Assembly: GCA_964017045.1 (NCBI GenBank)
Contig: OZ024806.1
Coordinates: 5,972,488-6,036,487, forward strand
Source: Omphiscola glabra
Lineage: Eukaryota; Mollusca; Gastropoda; Lymnaeidae
DNA: 64,000 nt
Reading direction: 5' to 3'
The position numbers were made by a program, and so were the translations under genes. This document shows, in pieces, positions 43,242 to 55,492 of the stretch. The notes beneath the pieces are model-generated. The model did no database searches. It was not told the DNA's origin and was given only the letters and a program-made list of their open reading frames with translations. The first letter of the stretch is position 1, and every line of letters begins with the position of its first letter.

Positions 43242-43366
43242 GTGTTTCCTTGGGTTATCCAGGTGTGTGGAGAGAGGCGATTTGCTGACCAGGGAACCAG
43301 CTTATAGTCCTAAAGTAAATCACAGGCCTTGTGATTTTGTCCTGCAAAGTCTACACCATCGTCACA
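43242..43366 (+). repeat. Dispersed repeat, copy 2, next to a 15-bp array
   Basis: Aligns with 17825-17960 (gtgtttccttgggttatcca, gggaaccagctta, aggccttgtgattttgtcct, aagtctacaccatcg). It too is followed within about 15 bp by a minisatellite, but with a different unit. Confidence 0.7.
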
Positions 43367-43378
43367 TAATTTTATTTT

Positions 43379-43684
43379 ACACCAATGCCCATTACCATAT
43401 ACCCCAATGCCCAACATCATATTATATACCCCCAATGCCCAACATCGTATACACCAACGCCCAATACCATATACCCCAATGCCCAACACCATATACCCCA
43501 ACACCATATACCCCAACACCATATACCCCAACACCATATACCCCAACACCATATACCCCAACACCATATACCCCAACACCATATACCCCAACATCATATA
43601 CCCCAACACCATATACCCTAACACCATATACCCCAACACCATATACCTCATCACCATATACCCCAACGCCCAGCACTATAAACC
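43379..43684. repeat. 15-bp minisatellite, about 20 copies
   Basis: The core unit is accatataccccaac. Left copies are longer (about 20-22 bp, with caatgcccaacatc), giving way to perfect 15-mers between 43490 and 43640. The 15-bp unit keeps all frames open on both strands (TPTPY, IYPNT, GVYGV); these are artefacts. Confidence 0.95.
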
Positions 43685-43863
43685 ACAAAACCAAAATTCA
43701 TTTAATAACACTATAGAATATCCAGTATTTTGATGACTGCAGCCCACTGAAGCCCTTATCACCAAGTCTGTGCCTTTAAGAGACATACGCCAGTACTACA
43801 GAAGCAACACTGCAGAAGAGACACACGCCGGAAGTAAGTATCATCTGCTCTGAGCAGGTTCAG

Positions 43864-44128
43864 TTTTTTTTCTTTTTGTTCTTTGTCATCAGAGAATGCC
43901 AGTTTTTTCATTGTCTTAAGAGAGTGACAGTTTTGTTCTTTGTCATCAGAGAATGAGTTTTGTTCGTTGTCAGAAGAGAATGACAGTTTTGTTCTTTGTC
44001 ATCAGTGAATGACATTTTTGTTCTTTGTCATAACAGAATGAAAGTTGTCATAAGAGAGTGACATATTTTGTTCGTTGTCATAAGAGTATGACAGTTTTGT
44101 TAGTTGTCATCAGAGAATGACAGGTTTG
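43864..44128. repeat. Degenerate 30-36-bp repeat, about 8 copies
   Basis: The core is ttttgttctttgtcatcaga plus gaatgacag, with deletions in several copies. Confidence 0.85.
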
Positions 44129-44205
44129 TTCCAAGAACATTATAAAAATGTGTTTATTGTTTTGATAAAATGTCATGTATCTGTTGTGGAACAACCATTA
44201 CTAAG

Positions 44206-44252
44206 CAATGGTGAGTTTGTGTACATTAAACCATGGTGAGTTTGTGTACATT
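44206..44252. repeat. Short duplication
   Basis: atggtgagtttgtgtacatt occurs twice, about 25 bp apart. Each copy includes ggtgagt, a splice-donor-like string. Confidence 0.85.
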
Positions 44253-44418
44253 TCTCACTAGATCATCCGCAAGGCTTGAACAGCTATGCAGCTCTGCTTC
44301 ACTGTACAGTATTGACTGCATACACCATGTGATCTAACGTACTAAATTAACCAACGCATTTTGACCCAGTCCACACTTTCAGGGTTCAGCTCCCACCCTC
44401 TGATTAAATGCTCTAGCT

Positions 44419-44556
44419 CAGTTGTCGGCAAAATCATTTATTCAAAAGAGCCAAAAATCAGGAGTAGGACGATTAAACAATGTTTTGAGAGCCAAATTTC
44501 TTTTCAAGAACCTGTCAAAAACAATGTTTTTCTGTGTCACAACAGATTTGTCAACA
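44419..44556 (-). mobile_element. hAT MITE, second copy, truncated
   Basis: It starts cagttgtcggca and then follows the reverse complement of the 51-256 element (aaaagagccaaaaatca, tttgagagcc, tcttttcaagaacctgtcaa, aatgtttttctg). It is lost after about 138 bp. The 8-mer before it, ctctagct, fits the hAT target preference around CTAG. The missing end prevents checking the duplication. Confidence 0.75.
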
Positions 44557-45697
44557 GTGTTTAAAAGATTATTAGGTGAATAATTAGTATTGCAATATCT
44601 TTAAATGAACCAATAGCGTATGCTTAAAATAAATCCCATTAAAAAAACTAAAATTAATTGGTTTTATTTTTGATCATTTTGTCTTGCGGCATAGAAGGTT
44701 TAAGAAGTATCAAAATATGTAAGGGTAAATAAAGATTTATTGGAGTATTTTATCCCAATCATACAATTGATAATTTATGAATATCGAACTAAGGAATTTT
44801 ATAAAGAGAGGAAAAAAGCACAACAAATGTGCCGGGAAGAAAGGAAATGGCTTCATATTTTGCTCTCATAATTTGGTCGCTGGCGTGTTGGAAATCTGAC
44901 TAGAGATCCGACTTGGGTCATGAGCTCAAGTGGAGCAGTTCCTCTACACACCGCTCATAGTTCTTGGCCCATTGTCCCACTGCATTGTCAATGGGGCTTT
45001 GTCGAGGAACGCCAACCCTTTTGTGTTGGGCCTCCCGTAATTGAATATTTGAACCCAGGTAGCAGGGTTTGCCAGTTTCAAATCGCGCGGAGATAACAAA
45101 GCCACGTCAAGAGCGTGTTTTTTCATAGTGTGTTGGTCTTAAACTGAAATGTGTGCTAGGGTGGCCAGTTAAGAGCAGAGTTTATTGGGTTTCTATCTCC
45201 TAACAACAAACAAATGAGTTCAAGAGATTTACAAGTTTGCCAATGTTCATGAAACTAACTAGGCATATAGAAAGTCTTTTAACAAATAATGTGTGAGTTG
45301 GGCTGGGGGTAAGAAAAAATATGATCCAAATAAAGGCGTATGCTTGGGAACATTTGCTTTTTATGGTAATGCTACCCCAGCTTTTTTTTCTTGCGAGATT
45401 GGAAGATTGTCTATTAGTATTTAAGACGTATCAGCAGGTAGAACATATTAATATTACTTGGCTCGACTTGTTTAAATGAGACATTGAGACTATATTCTCA
45501 CAATCTGACAACGTCAACGTGTTTAAATGTCCGTAATAACATTACACTTGTTCTTCGTAACCTTGTTTGTTGATGCAGGACTTCGGTTCAGGTTTAAAGT
45601 TGAGTGTGAAGAAGGGAAGCTACTGTGGGAAGAGGTGGGTATGGTCAAACGAACAAGCAAGGGGCGTCTAAATGGGTTTTGATGGCATTTTATTGAT
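44557..45697. other. Unique DNA with an unassigned minus-strand frame
   Basis: On the minus strand, 45126-44944 reads MKKHALDVALLSPRDLKLAN and later LDKAPLTMQWDNGPRTMSGV. The composition is protein-like and could be a decayed TE or gene fragment, but no family is recognised. The rest is plain. Confidence 0.35.
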
Positions 45698-46050
45698 GAA
45701 TATAGCAGATTGCACAGTTAAATATAGCAGGTTGCAGAGTTGAATATAGCAGGTTGCAGAGTTGAATATAGCAGGTTGCAGAGTTGAATATATGAGGTTG
45801 CAGATTTGAATATAGCAGGTTGCAGAGTTGAATATAGCAGGTTGCACAGTTGAATATAGCAGGTTGCAGAGTTGAATATAGCAGGTTGCAGAGTTGAATA
45901 TAGCAGGTTGTACAGTTGAATATAGCAGGTTGCAGAGTTGAATATAGGAGGTTGCAGAGTTGAATATAGCAGGTTGTACAGTTGAATATAGCAGGTTGCA
46001 CAGTTGAATATAGCAGGTTGCAGAGTTGAATATAGCAGGTTGCACAGTTG
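45698..46050. repeat. 22-bp minisatellite, 16 copies
   Basis: The unit is aatatagcaggttgcagagt plus tg, with cacag and tacag variants. Minus-strand frames are artefacts. A TE-like terminus lies directly at its right edge. Confidence 0.96.
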
Positions 46051-46054
46051 AAAA

Positions 46055-46117
46055 GGGTCGTAAAAAGGAATCTGGCCCCAGTCCCCCCCGGGTGCCAGCA
46101 CTCTAGCTACACTTCTG
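46055..46117 (-). mobile_element. DNA-element terminus fragment
   Basis: The minus strand reads cagaagtgtagctagagtgc, then tggcacccggggggg. This resembles the ggcgtagc and gcgtaactagagtgc termini at 57868 and 23965. The element body appears to be lost into the 22-bp array. Confidence 0.5.
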
Positions 46118-46606
46118 GTTTGGCTGATAAGAGATTCAACACACTCCTCAATCGCACAACGGTTCTCAAATTTTTACCCTCCAGTTAGATATTTTCATTT
46201 CGACTTGTCCAAACTGAGCGTATCCCAGCGGTGCGTGCTAAATACAATTTGAGAATTTAAAAAGAATATATACAAAAAATGTTTGAAAATCTCAGTACAC
46301 CGCCTCCTCTGATGTCAGATAACGAATTGCTTTCTAAACACATTTTAAAGCTAATTTGACTGACATGTGTATGGGGGAAAGGGGTGGCTGCTCAAAGTTT
46401 AATGTGAACCCCCAGTCTTTGTTTCCGCCACTGCTCTAGATCGTTAATGTGAACCCCCGACGACCCCCCCCAACCTTGCGTATTTGGAGACAATTTGTAT
46501 TGTCCTTGTCCCATCAACTTGTAGTGCCGACCATAAATCTTGATGGCAAATGGCGATAACCCGCAGATCTCAAACAAGACAACACAGTGCCCTCTGGGAC
46601 TTGACT
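46118..46606. other. Unique DNA with another TE-like end
   Basis: On the minus strand, cagtggcggaaacaaagact then gggggttcacattaa ends near 46433. It is followed on the plus strand by ctctagat, a hAT-like target. A partner copy of gttaatgtgaaccccc lies at 46443. No complete element is visible. Confidence 0.4.
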
Positions 46607-47172
46607 TCCTGCTGTTAGTATCATTGATATACTCTTAGGCCTTGCTGGTCAGTATCATTAATATACTCGTAGGCCCTGCTGGTCAGTATCATGGATATAC
46701 TCGTAGGTCCTTCTGGTCAGTATCATTGATATACTCTAGCCCATGCTGGCCAGTCATTGATATACCCGTAGGCCCTGCTGAACAGTATCATTGATATACT
46801 CGTAGGCCGTGCTGGTCAGTATCATTTATATTCTTGTAGGTCCTGCTGGTCAAAATCATTAATATACTCATAGTCCCTGCTGTAAATGTCATTGATATAT
46901 TCACACGCCCTGCTGGTCAGTATCATTGATATACTCGTAGGCCGTGCTGGTCAGTATCATTGATATACTCACAGGCCCTGCTGGTCAGTATCATTAATAT
47001 ACTCGGAGGCCCTGCTGTCAATGTCATTGATATATTCGCAGGCCCTGCTGGTCAGTATCATTAATTTACTCGTAGGCCCTGCTGGTCAGTATCATTGATA
47101 TACTCGTAGGCCCTGCTGGTCAGTATCATTGATATACTCGTAGGCCCTGCTGGTTAGTATCATTGATACACT
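46607..47172. repeat. 34-bp minisatellite, about 16 copies, degenerate
   Basis: The unit is ctgctggtcagtatcattga plus tatactcgtaggcc. Many substitutions and small indels; the right-most three copies are the cleanest. Confidence 0.94.
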
Positions 47173-47281
47173 CTCCTTACCTTTTGATTCATATTTTTTT
47201 AAACAAAGCGATGACTTTCCTCTGGAGACCAAGTTGTTGGCCACTGCAGACCTGGTTGTGGGCCCCTGTTTTGTTGATTGC

Positions 47282-47390
47282 AACTGTCTCGTTGATGGCC
47301 ATTGTCTCGTTGATGGCCATTGTCTCGTTGATGGCCATTGTCTCGTTGTTGGCCATTGCCTCGTTGTTGGCCACTTTCTCGTTGTTGGTT
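47282..47390. repeat. 18-bp minisatellite, 6 copies
   Basis: The unit is gtctcgttgatggccatt, changing to gttgttggcc in the right copies. Confidence 0.94.
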
Positions 47391-47499
47391 TTCCTCCAAA
47401 GTCCAAGACTTATTCTGACATGTACCGTTGTTTCAATAGGTTGGTTATGTACAGCCACCTACATATTATTTAACCATATCATGGAGAGGTGTGAATTAG

Positions 47500-47586
47500 A
47501 AGACTTCTGTTGAAAGGATAGAAGACTTCTGTTGAAAGTATAGAAGACTTCTGTTGAAAGGATAGAAGACTTCTGTTGAAAGGATT
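47500..47586. repeat. 22-bp minisatellite, 4 copies
   Basis: The unit is gaagacttctgttgaaagga plus ta. Confidence 0.94.
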
Positions 47587-47719
47587 AAAGGTTTGGGTAT
47601 TGCTGGGTAAAGAAACGGCTCAATTACGTCATCAGTTATATGGCTCCAGAGCCGAAACAGAACACCAGAACTCCGTCCACGTTAACTGCGTCAAAACTGA
47701 TCAATGACCTCCCTGATTT

Positions 47720-49410
47720 ATAAGATACTGGCCATTTGACGAGTGGGATAAGATACTGGACATCTGATGAGTGTGATAAGATACTGGACATCTGACGAGT
47801 GTGATAAGATACTGGAAATCTGACGAGTGGGATAAGATACTGGACATCTGACGAGTGGGATAAGATACTGGACATCTGACGAGTGGGATAAGATACTGGA
47901 CATCTGACGAGTGGGATAAGATACTGGACATCTGACGAGTGGGATAAGATACTGGACATCTGACGAGTGGGATAAGATACTAGCCATTTGACGAGTGGGA
48001 TAAGATACTGGACATCTGACGAGTGTGATAAGATACTGGACATCTGACGAGTGGGATAAGATACTGGACATCTGACGAGTGGGATAAGATACTGGACATC
48101 TGACGAGTGGGATAAGATACTGGACATCTGACGAGTGGGATAAGATACTAGCCATTTGACGAGTGGGATAAGATACTGGACATCTGACGAGTGTGATAAG
48201 ATACTGGACATCTGACGAGTGGGATAAGATACCGGTAATGAGCATCTGACGAGTGTGATAAGATACTGGACATCTGACGAGTGGGATAAGATACTGGACA
48301 TCTGACGAGTGTGATAAGATACTGGACATCTGACGAGTGGGATAAGATACTAGCCATTTGACGAGTGGGATAAGATACTGGACATCTGACGAGTGTGATA
48401 AGATACTGGACATCTGACGAGTGGGATAAGATACCGGTACTGAGCATCTGACGAGTGTGATAAGATACTGGACATCTGACGAGTGTGATAAGATACTGGA
48501 CATCTGACGAGTGGGATAAGATACTAGCCATTTGACGAGTGGGATAAGATACTGGACATCTGACGAGTGTGATAAGATACTGGACATCTGACGAGTGGGA
48601 TAAGATACCGGTAATGAGCATCTGACGAGTGTGATAAGATACTGGACATCTGACGAGTGGGATAAGATACTGGACATCTGACGAGTGGGATAAGATACTG
48701 GACATCTGACGAGTGGGATAAGATACTAGCCATTTGACGAGTGGGATAAGATACTGGACATCTGACGAGTGTGATAAGATACTGGACATCTGACGAGTGG
48801 GATAAGATACCGGTACTGAGCATCTGACGAGTGTGATAAGATACTGGACATCTGACGAGTGTGATAAGATACTGGACATCTGACGAGTGGGATAAGATAC
48901 TAGCCATTTGACGAGTGGGATAAGATACTGGACATCTGACGAGTGTGATAAGATACTGGACATCTGACGAGTGGGATAAGATACCGGTAATGAGCATCTG
49001 ACGAGTGTGATAAGATACTGGACATCTGACGAGTGGGATAAGATACTGGACATCTGACGAGTGGGATAAGATACTGGACATCTGACGAGTGGGATAAGAT
49101 ACTAGCCATTTGACGAGTGGGATAAGATACTGGACATCTGACGAGTGTGATAAGATACTGGACATCTGACGAGTGGGATAAGATACCGGTACTGAGCATC
49201 TGACGAGTGTGATAAGATACTGGACATCTGACGAGTGTGATAAGATACTGGACATCTGACGAGTGTGATAAGATACTGGACATCTGACGAGTGTGATAAG
49301 ATACTGGACATCTGACGAGTGTAATAAGATACTGGACATCTGACGAGTGTGATAAGATACTGGACATCTGCCGAGTGTGATAAGATACTGGACATTTGAC
49401 GAGTGTGATA
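47720..49410. repeat. 28-bp minisatellite, about 58 units, with 376-bp HOR
   Basis: The base unit is gagtgggataagatactgga plus catctgac, with a gagtgtgat alternative. Two marker variants, atactagccatttgac and ataccggta(a/c)tgagcatctgac, recur at fixed spacing. The actagcc marker lies at 48147, 48523 and 48899, and also at 48349, 48725 and 49101, each step being 376 bp. So about three higher-order copies cover the centre and right. Open minus frames of up to 319 codons are artefacts. Confidence 0.96.
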
Positions 49411-50885
49411 ATGGATAAACATTTATAACTATGAACATGTTCCTTTCATTTAGTTCAGTCCGTTTGGGGAGGGTCTTACTGAAATGACTCTGCTCCTATT
49501 GATTGTATCCCCATGTACTGACAGGCAGGGCTAGAAATTCTTTGCTTCGTAATAAAAAGGTGGAACGTGCCTTATCGTACATTTATGGACGGACTTATGC
49601 TTGCTTTAAATACCAGACAATAAAAGTATTTAATTTAAAAACAAAATACAACTTTAAGTCGTATTTATTATTTTAGTTTAACATGAGACAAGCGTATGTA
49701 ACAAGCGTATCTCACGTAACACACAGTGCAGGGGAGCTAGCTGGCAAAAAGACTTGTTAAATTATAATATATATATACATCCACTAGCACTGGCGTTTAA
49801 AAAATGAACCATACAATCTCTGTTGTATGCTTAGTCTTAGTCTCACTTGCTTCAGGCTCATTCTTTTTTATTGTATTGATTTTTAAATAAGGGTTCTAAA
49901 ATCTTATGGGATGGAACGTCAAATGGAACAAAACCAAAATCAACCAGCTGTAAGTGGAACACGATTTCTTAATGGTCTAATGCTCGCCTCAATGTATTTG
50001 AGATTGATAAATGATACAGTGGTTCTTACATTAATGAATAGTAAGCCTAATCCTGTCACGTGTGAGACTATCTGAATTGTATGGGCAGAGGCGGATCACC
50101 TCGTGTAAAAATTAAGCACCACTCCAATGGAGTTAGAATAACCCTATTGGGCCTACATAATATAATACCCCCACCTTTTTTTCTCCACCACAGGCTAACA
50201 GTAACAGAAATACCCGCCCCCCCTATTTTCCCCCAAAATTGAGTTCTTCGACAATTACAAATAGCCCGGTTTTTTTGGGTAGTGGGGGGCTTTGGCGTTC
50301 TTTTCTTATCTGTTTGAGCTCAAGGAACCATGTCAAATATTTGCAGCACGTCAAAACGTCTTCACATAATCCCTTATCCGAGGCATTATTACTGTATCCG
50401 GAGTCTCGTTTAAACGAATAGCTATTCCCATATGCCAGCAATAACGATAAAGCAAAACCAGCAGATCTATTATGCAGAACTGCGGTTAATCCAGCTAACA
50501 AGTTTCCGGTGCAGTTTTCAGTAAATGTCCCGACCTCAACGCTATTTACTTTACTGTGTAGGGGAGGGGGTGCCGATGAGATCAAAAGGGGGGGGGGAGG
50601 ATGTGAAAATGATATGTTGAGGTAGGGTGGGGTGAGGTAGGGTGGGGGGTTGAAGTCACCTTAAGGAAAGGGGGGATGGGGCGGATAATTCTAAAGGGTT
50701 CCAGGAGCATTACCTGGAGGTTGAGAATCGCTCTCAAACGATTCAAACTATAGATAAGTTGGCTTCTTAAAATATTCAAACTGTCGCAAGTCTTTCTTCC
50801 GATGAAGATTTCCTCCTGGCATGACAACAGTCTGTGACATTTCAGGAGCATGTCCGACTCTAAATCTTAATGTGGAAGGTTATAC
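49411..50885. other. Unique DNA, no recognised gene
   Basis: A gaggcggatcacc motif at 50087 may be a TE end. C/G-rich low-complexity stretches occur at 50160-50240 and 50560-50680. A 120-codon minus frame (50223-50585) shows no known motif. Confidence 0.45.
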
Positions 50886-51212
50886 AATGTCCAATACTTG
50901 TGTACTGTACCGGTCACTACCACGCACAATGTCCAATACTTGTGTACGGTATCGGACACTACCACGCACAATGTCCAATACTTGTGTACGGTATCGGACA
51001 CTACCACGCACAATGTCCAATACTTGTGTACGGTATCGGACACTACCACGCACAATGTCCAATACTTGTGTACGGTATCGGACACTACCACGCACAATGT
51101 CCTATACTTGTGTACGGTATCGGACACTACCACGCACAATGTCCTATACTTGTGTACGGTATCGGACACTACCACGCACAATGTCCTATACTTGTGTACG
51201 GTACCGGTCAGT
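50886..51212. repeat. 42-bp minisatellite, 8 copies
   Basis: The unit is caatgtccaatacttgtgta plus cggtatcggacactaccacgca. Left copies have tccaata, right copies tcctata. Fourth array in the window with an exact 42-bp unit. Confidence 0.96.
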
Positions 51213-53234
51213 TAATCTTACAACAAAAAAGAGTTATTTAAAATGTACGACAAAGTCCCTGTTTGAAAAATCATACAACGATTAGCTCATGCATAATAAT
51301 ATTCTTGTCGTAGTTTTTGAAGAAGCGATTTCTTCTTTACGTTAACAATTTATTTAAATGAATATATATGTACACACACATCTATTTCAATTGTAAATCT
51401 CTCCCGTACCCAACTTTCTAAAGAAAACCGCAGGTTTGGGGGAGAACAAAATTGTGGGAGGGGGGCGTGTGGTTTAGAAAGGCTTGAAAGCTATTTCGAA
51501 ATTGAAACGTCTGTACTCGTCTCCACTCGTGGTGTATTCAGATCACCACAAAGGGCCCTTTTTCATGGAAACCATTTTTCGGGGCCCTGAAACGACAGGA
51601 GGCCATGCTTGGGAGTCCGGTTCCCACGCCAAGAAAAAGCGGACACGCACCGATAATTTCTATGGAAATTCGCGCCGGCTGTCATTTCTCTAGCGTTAGG
51701 AATTCCCCTCCCCACCTGACCCAGCACTCACATGTCACCTTTGACCCTCCCCCACCCGACCTGTAGGTGAATTAGGAACGGAGGTAAGATAACTAACGGA
51801 CCGGGACAATATTTGAGTCGTCTCCGCTTGTGTACAAAGCATGGTATTATCATTGAGTTAGGGAGCAGACTAAACCAACAGATGAAACAGATTGCAAGGA
51901 TTGACTTCTTAAGTTTTATATAAAAAGCAACAACATTCATTTGGAACAGCGTTCCTCTAATACAAATAGGGGCGTGCCTAGAGAATGACGCCTGGAGCCA
52001 AGATACATTTTTACGCCCCCCCCCCCACTGTCAACTCTGAAACCCATTATTTTTATCAATAAAATGCTATCAAAAGTCCATTTTGGCTCACGGGAACATT
52101 TGTCCCATATGCTCGCCCTAAGCTAAGCATCTGACCTACAGCCTTCAGTGGCATAGGAATCTAGGAAATTGACACTTTTCTCTATATGGGAAAAAAAGGA
52201 GGGGGGCATTTTCGGCAAAATGCAGAGTTTTATTGACCTTTCCCCGACGACCTTTAACGCTAGTCTGAATACCCGGCACCGGTTACCTCAAACATACTTG
52301 GATTAGAGCCTGGTTGTTTAAACCCGACCTACAGGCCTACTATCCCGGCACCGGTACATCCAAGGGTCAAGTTAGTAGAATGTAAGACCCAATTATTTCA
52401 GAGTCCCATATTTAAAAAGTAAAAGGATTTTTTATTTCTATAAAACATAGATTATTAATTACTATTACTTTATATTCAAGTGTATGTTTGAGAGAAAAAC
52501 ACGCTGGAGAAATTAACTTAGACACTGTACACAAAAACCGTTACGAAGAATTGTAGAAAATAAAATAAAGGTGGAATGGATTTAGCAGAGGTGCAGGAGT
52601 TCCACCACGACTCTTGTAATGACTTCAATCATTGAACTGACAAGACGGGTTTGTTCAGGGCCCCTCAGACATTCGTTCACACAATCGGGTAACGCCATCT
52701 GTTTTAAAACACTCTGAACGCATGGCTGACCACACACAATGAAACGAACTGGAAATCATTTCATACATTCCCGTCAGGAGCTGGACATTTTGGTGGGGCA
52801 GGGGCGGAGGAGGGGTGAAGGGTGGTTGCCCTGTGGGAGGGGGAAAACAGGTTTAAAAAGGGTGAACGAATTCACTTTAAAAAAAGATAAACGAAAACAA
52901 TAATAAAAAATAAAATATACAGTTTATAATTTATACACTTAAAAATAAAAAAAGTGTCATTATATCCTCTGGTTGTTTTATGCTTGACATCTCTAGACGT
53001 CGCTTGGTTCAAATGTTGGACTTAGTGGTAGTGAGTGGGATTGGAACACACACACAGATGAAGGTGGTGCAGAGAGCCTTGATACGCCACTGACTGTAGG
53101 TGTATTTGTGTGTAAAGGGGGGAAATAGATGGCAAGGGCGTAACTGATAGTGATAGGAGATACGTGGCAGGGCATAACTGAAAGGGTCGATGAAGGTGGA
53201 ATTATGGGAACGTTTACTCTTGAGACGTTTTGAG
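51213..53234. other. Unique DNA, no recognised gene
   Basis: ggggcgtgcctagag at 51969 plus a C11 run ending in cactg at 52031 looks like a short DNA-element relic. Low-complexity A runs occur near 52880-52960. The open frames have no known motif. Confidence 0.45.
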
Positions 53235-53526
53235 ATGTTTCGATGTCTCGCCATGGTCTGTGCATGTGTCTCGCCATGGTCTATGCATGTGTCTCGCCAT
53301 GGTCTGTGCATGTGTCTCGCCATGGTCTGTGCATATGTCTCGCCAAGGTCTGTGCATGTGTCTCGCCATGGTCTGTGCATGTGTCTCGCCATTGTCTGTG
53401 CATGTGTCTCGCCATTGTCTGTGCATGTGTCTCGCCATTGTCTGTGCATGTGTCTCGCCATGGTCTGTGCAGTACAAATGTGTCGTCATGGTCTGTGCAA
53501 ATGTCTCGCCATGGTCTGTGCAAATG
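53235..53526. repeat. 23-bp minisatellite, about 12 copies
   Basis: The unit is tctcgccatggtctgtgcat plus gtg. Three right copies have gccattgtc; one copy has a short insertion (cagtacaaatg). Frames open on both strands are artefacts. Confidence 0.96.
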
Positions 53527-53635
53527 AGGGTGTTGATCGGATATAAATCTGGTCAAATCCTGGTCAGCTGTTTGGAGCTAGGGAATTATCTCCACACTAC
53601 TGGAACAAAGTCTAACGGCCTTAGCTCATTTCACT

Positions 53636-53824
53636 GTGTGTGGCTTGGTGGGTGTGGCTTGGTGCGTGTGGCTTGGTGGGTGTAGCTTGGTGGGGGTGGG
53701 TGTGGCTTTGTGGGGGTGGATGTGGTTTGGTGGGGGTGAGTGTGGCTTGGTGGGGGTGGATGTGACTTGGTGGGGGTGGATGTGGCTTGGTGGGGGTGGA
53801 TGTGGCTTGGTGGGGGTGGATGTG
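53636..53824. repeat. 16/20-bp G-rich minisatellite, about 9 copies
   Basis: Left units of 16 bp (gtggcttggtgggtgt) give way to 20-bp units (gtggcttggtgggggtggat). One strand carries repeated G5 and G2-3 runs. Confidence 0.94.
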
Positions 53825-55316
53825 GTCATCAGGAACAGATTTTGTCAAGTTATTGTTTTGTTAAAAAAATGATCGCTCCTCAACTCACCCATTAAAGCCC
53901 AAAGATTATTTACCTGGATTACCCGGTTTAATCAATTCTAATCACACCTTGGCATTTGCAACTAGGTGTTTGTCAATTTAACTGACACTAACAGGGTGCT
54001 CAAATTATATGTATTGGTACCAGGTGCTCTCTCTCTCTCTCTCTCACACACACTACCCCACAGATAGAGGGAGAGAGGGCAGCGGGAGAGAAAATTGCAA
54101 CATTGTCATGTAGGCCTACAAGTATAATAAAAATAAACGTGGAATCATTTTGAGAATCCCTGTCTCATTACTTTTAAGTAAAGAAATTATTTATGGGAGG
54201 TAAGGTAAGATCGATGCATTATTTAGATTGAAAATGATACAAACGGGGCGGGGGGGGGGGGGTAAGTATATGCGTGGTGCACGTTTTCTTTGGTCTCTTT
54301 AGAAAAGACTTGACAAAATATCTGGACACACCCGCCATTGAGAAACAGGTAGAAACCTCTGAAGAGTAATGTAATATAAGAATTTGTCATACAATATCTA
54401 CTACCAGTAGTAAGGCTATTTGGGGGGGGGGGCGGTTGGTGGTTTAGAATACATATAAAGTAGTAAAATGATTATTCATATTGAGTTAGAACTCATGTAC
54501 CGGGTACTTGTACAGTTGGCTTGAATCCTCTTTTCCTGGCAATGCTTAACTTAAACTCAATTTCTATAAATAATTTATCCATCTCGAAATCGACGCCCAC
54601 ATGTAGCCAGGGCCACGGAAAGCCGCTCAACCCCCACCCCTTTATTTGTGTGTGCTTGATCCAAGATGGTTTTAGTTATGTTGCCAGAATGGCGTTAAAA
54701 GACTACCTTGAACTTGAAATATTATTTGCATTGGTAATTTGAAAAAACAAAACAAACTCTTTGATTGTAATTTCGGTAATATATATCGGTAAATGGAATA
54801 TGTATTATAATATAAATGTATTATATATATATATATATTTTAATGTAAAAATATAAAATATATTATAACTATATATACCGGTATATATTAATTAGTATAA
54901 ATATGTAAAATCTGGCCAAATAAAAAATATGTTTGGAATTATGTAGGAGTTAAATGGCGGAAGTAATTATCACCAGCAAGGTCGTACTACTCCGTGTTCA
55001 ATCAACAGCTGTTTCAGTGCTGATGTTGCAGGAGTTAAATCAACAGCTGTTTCAGTGCTGATGTTGCACGAGTTAAATTATGAAATTGGTTTTGCATCTT
55101 GCGAATGAGCGAAATGGGTGTATTTTGGGGTAAGGGGGGGGGGGCGCGTAATAGATTGCCGATCCCTTTGCCCTGAAGTGTCAATGCCACCGACACCTTG
55201 GGGGTTTCTGTTAATTGTGAGACGTCTGTTACATGGCACGGACATCGTAGAATTGTTGAGTTCTACTTCATCAAATGGAACAAGGTCCTTGTATCTGTAG
55301 TTCATCTCCTTAAATA
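53825..55316. other. Unique DNA with microsatellites
   Basis: (TC)n-(AC)n at 54019-54052; G13 at 54250-54262; AT-rich stretch at 54775-54905; a 39-bp duplication (caacagctgtttcagtgctg) at 55003-55078. No gene is recognised. Confidence 0.5.
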
Positions 55317-55466
55317 TTGAATGAATGATTGAATGAATGATTGAATGAATGATTGAACGAATGATTGAACGAATGATTGAATGATGGAATGATTGAATGA
55401 ATGATTGAATGAATGATTGAATGAATGATTGAATGAATGATTGAATGAATGATTGAATGAATAGTT
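55317..55466. repeat. 12-bp minisatellite, about 12 copies
   Basis: The unit is gaatgaatgatt, with gaacgaatgatt in two places and one deletion near 55385. Confidence 0.95.
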
Positions 55467-55492
55467 TAATAACTAGTGTCTTAACACGTCAA

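Noticed and set aside
44371..44400. tRNA-type B box (ggttcagctcc)
   Set aside because: One mismatch, no A box at proper spacing and no cloverleaf visible.
47718..49438. Several overlapping 300-codon minus-strand frames
   Set aside because: They are readings of the 28-bp array and overlap each other in different frames.
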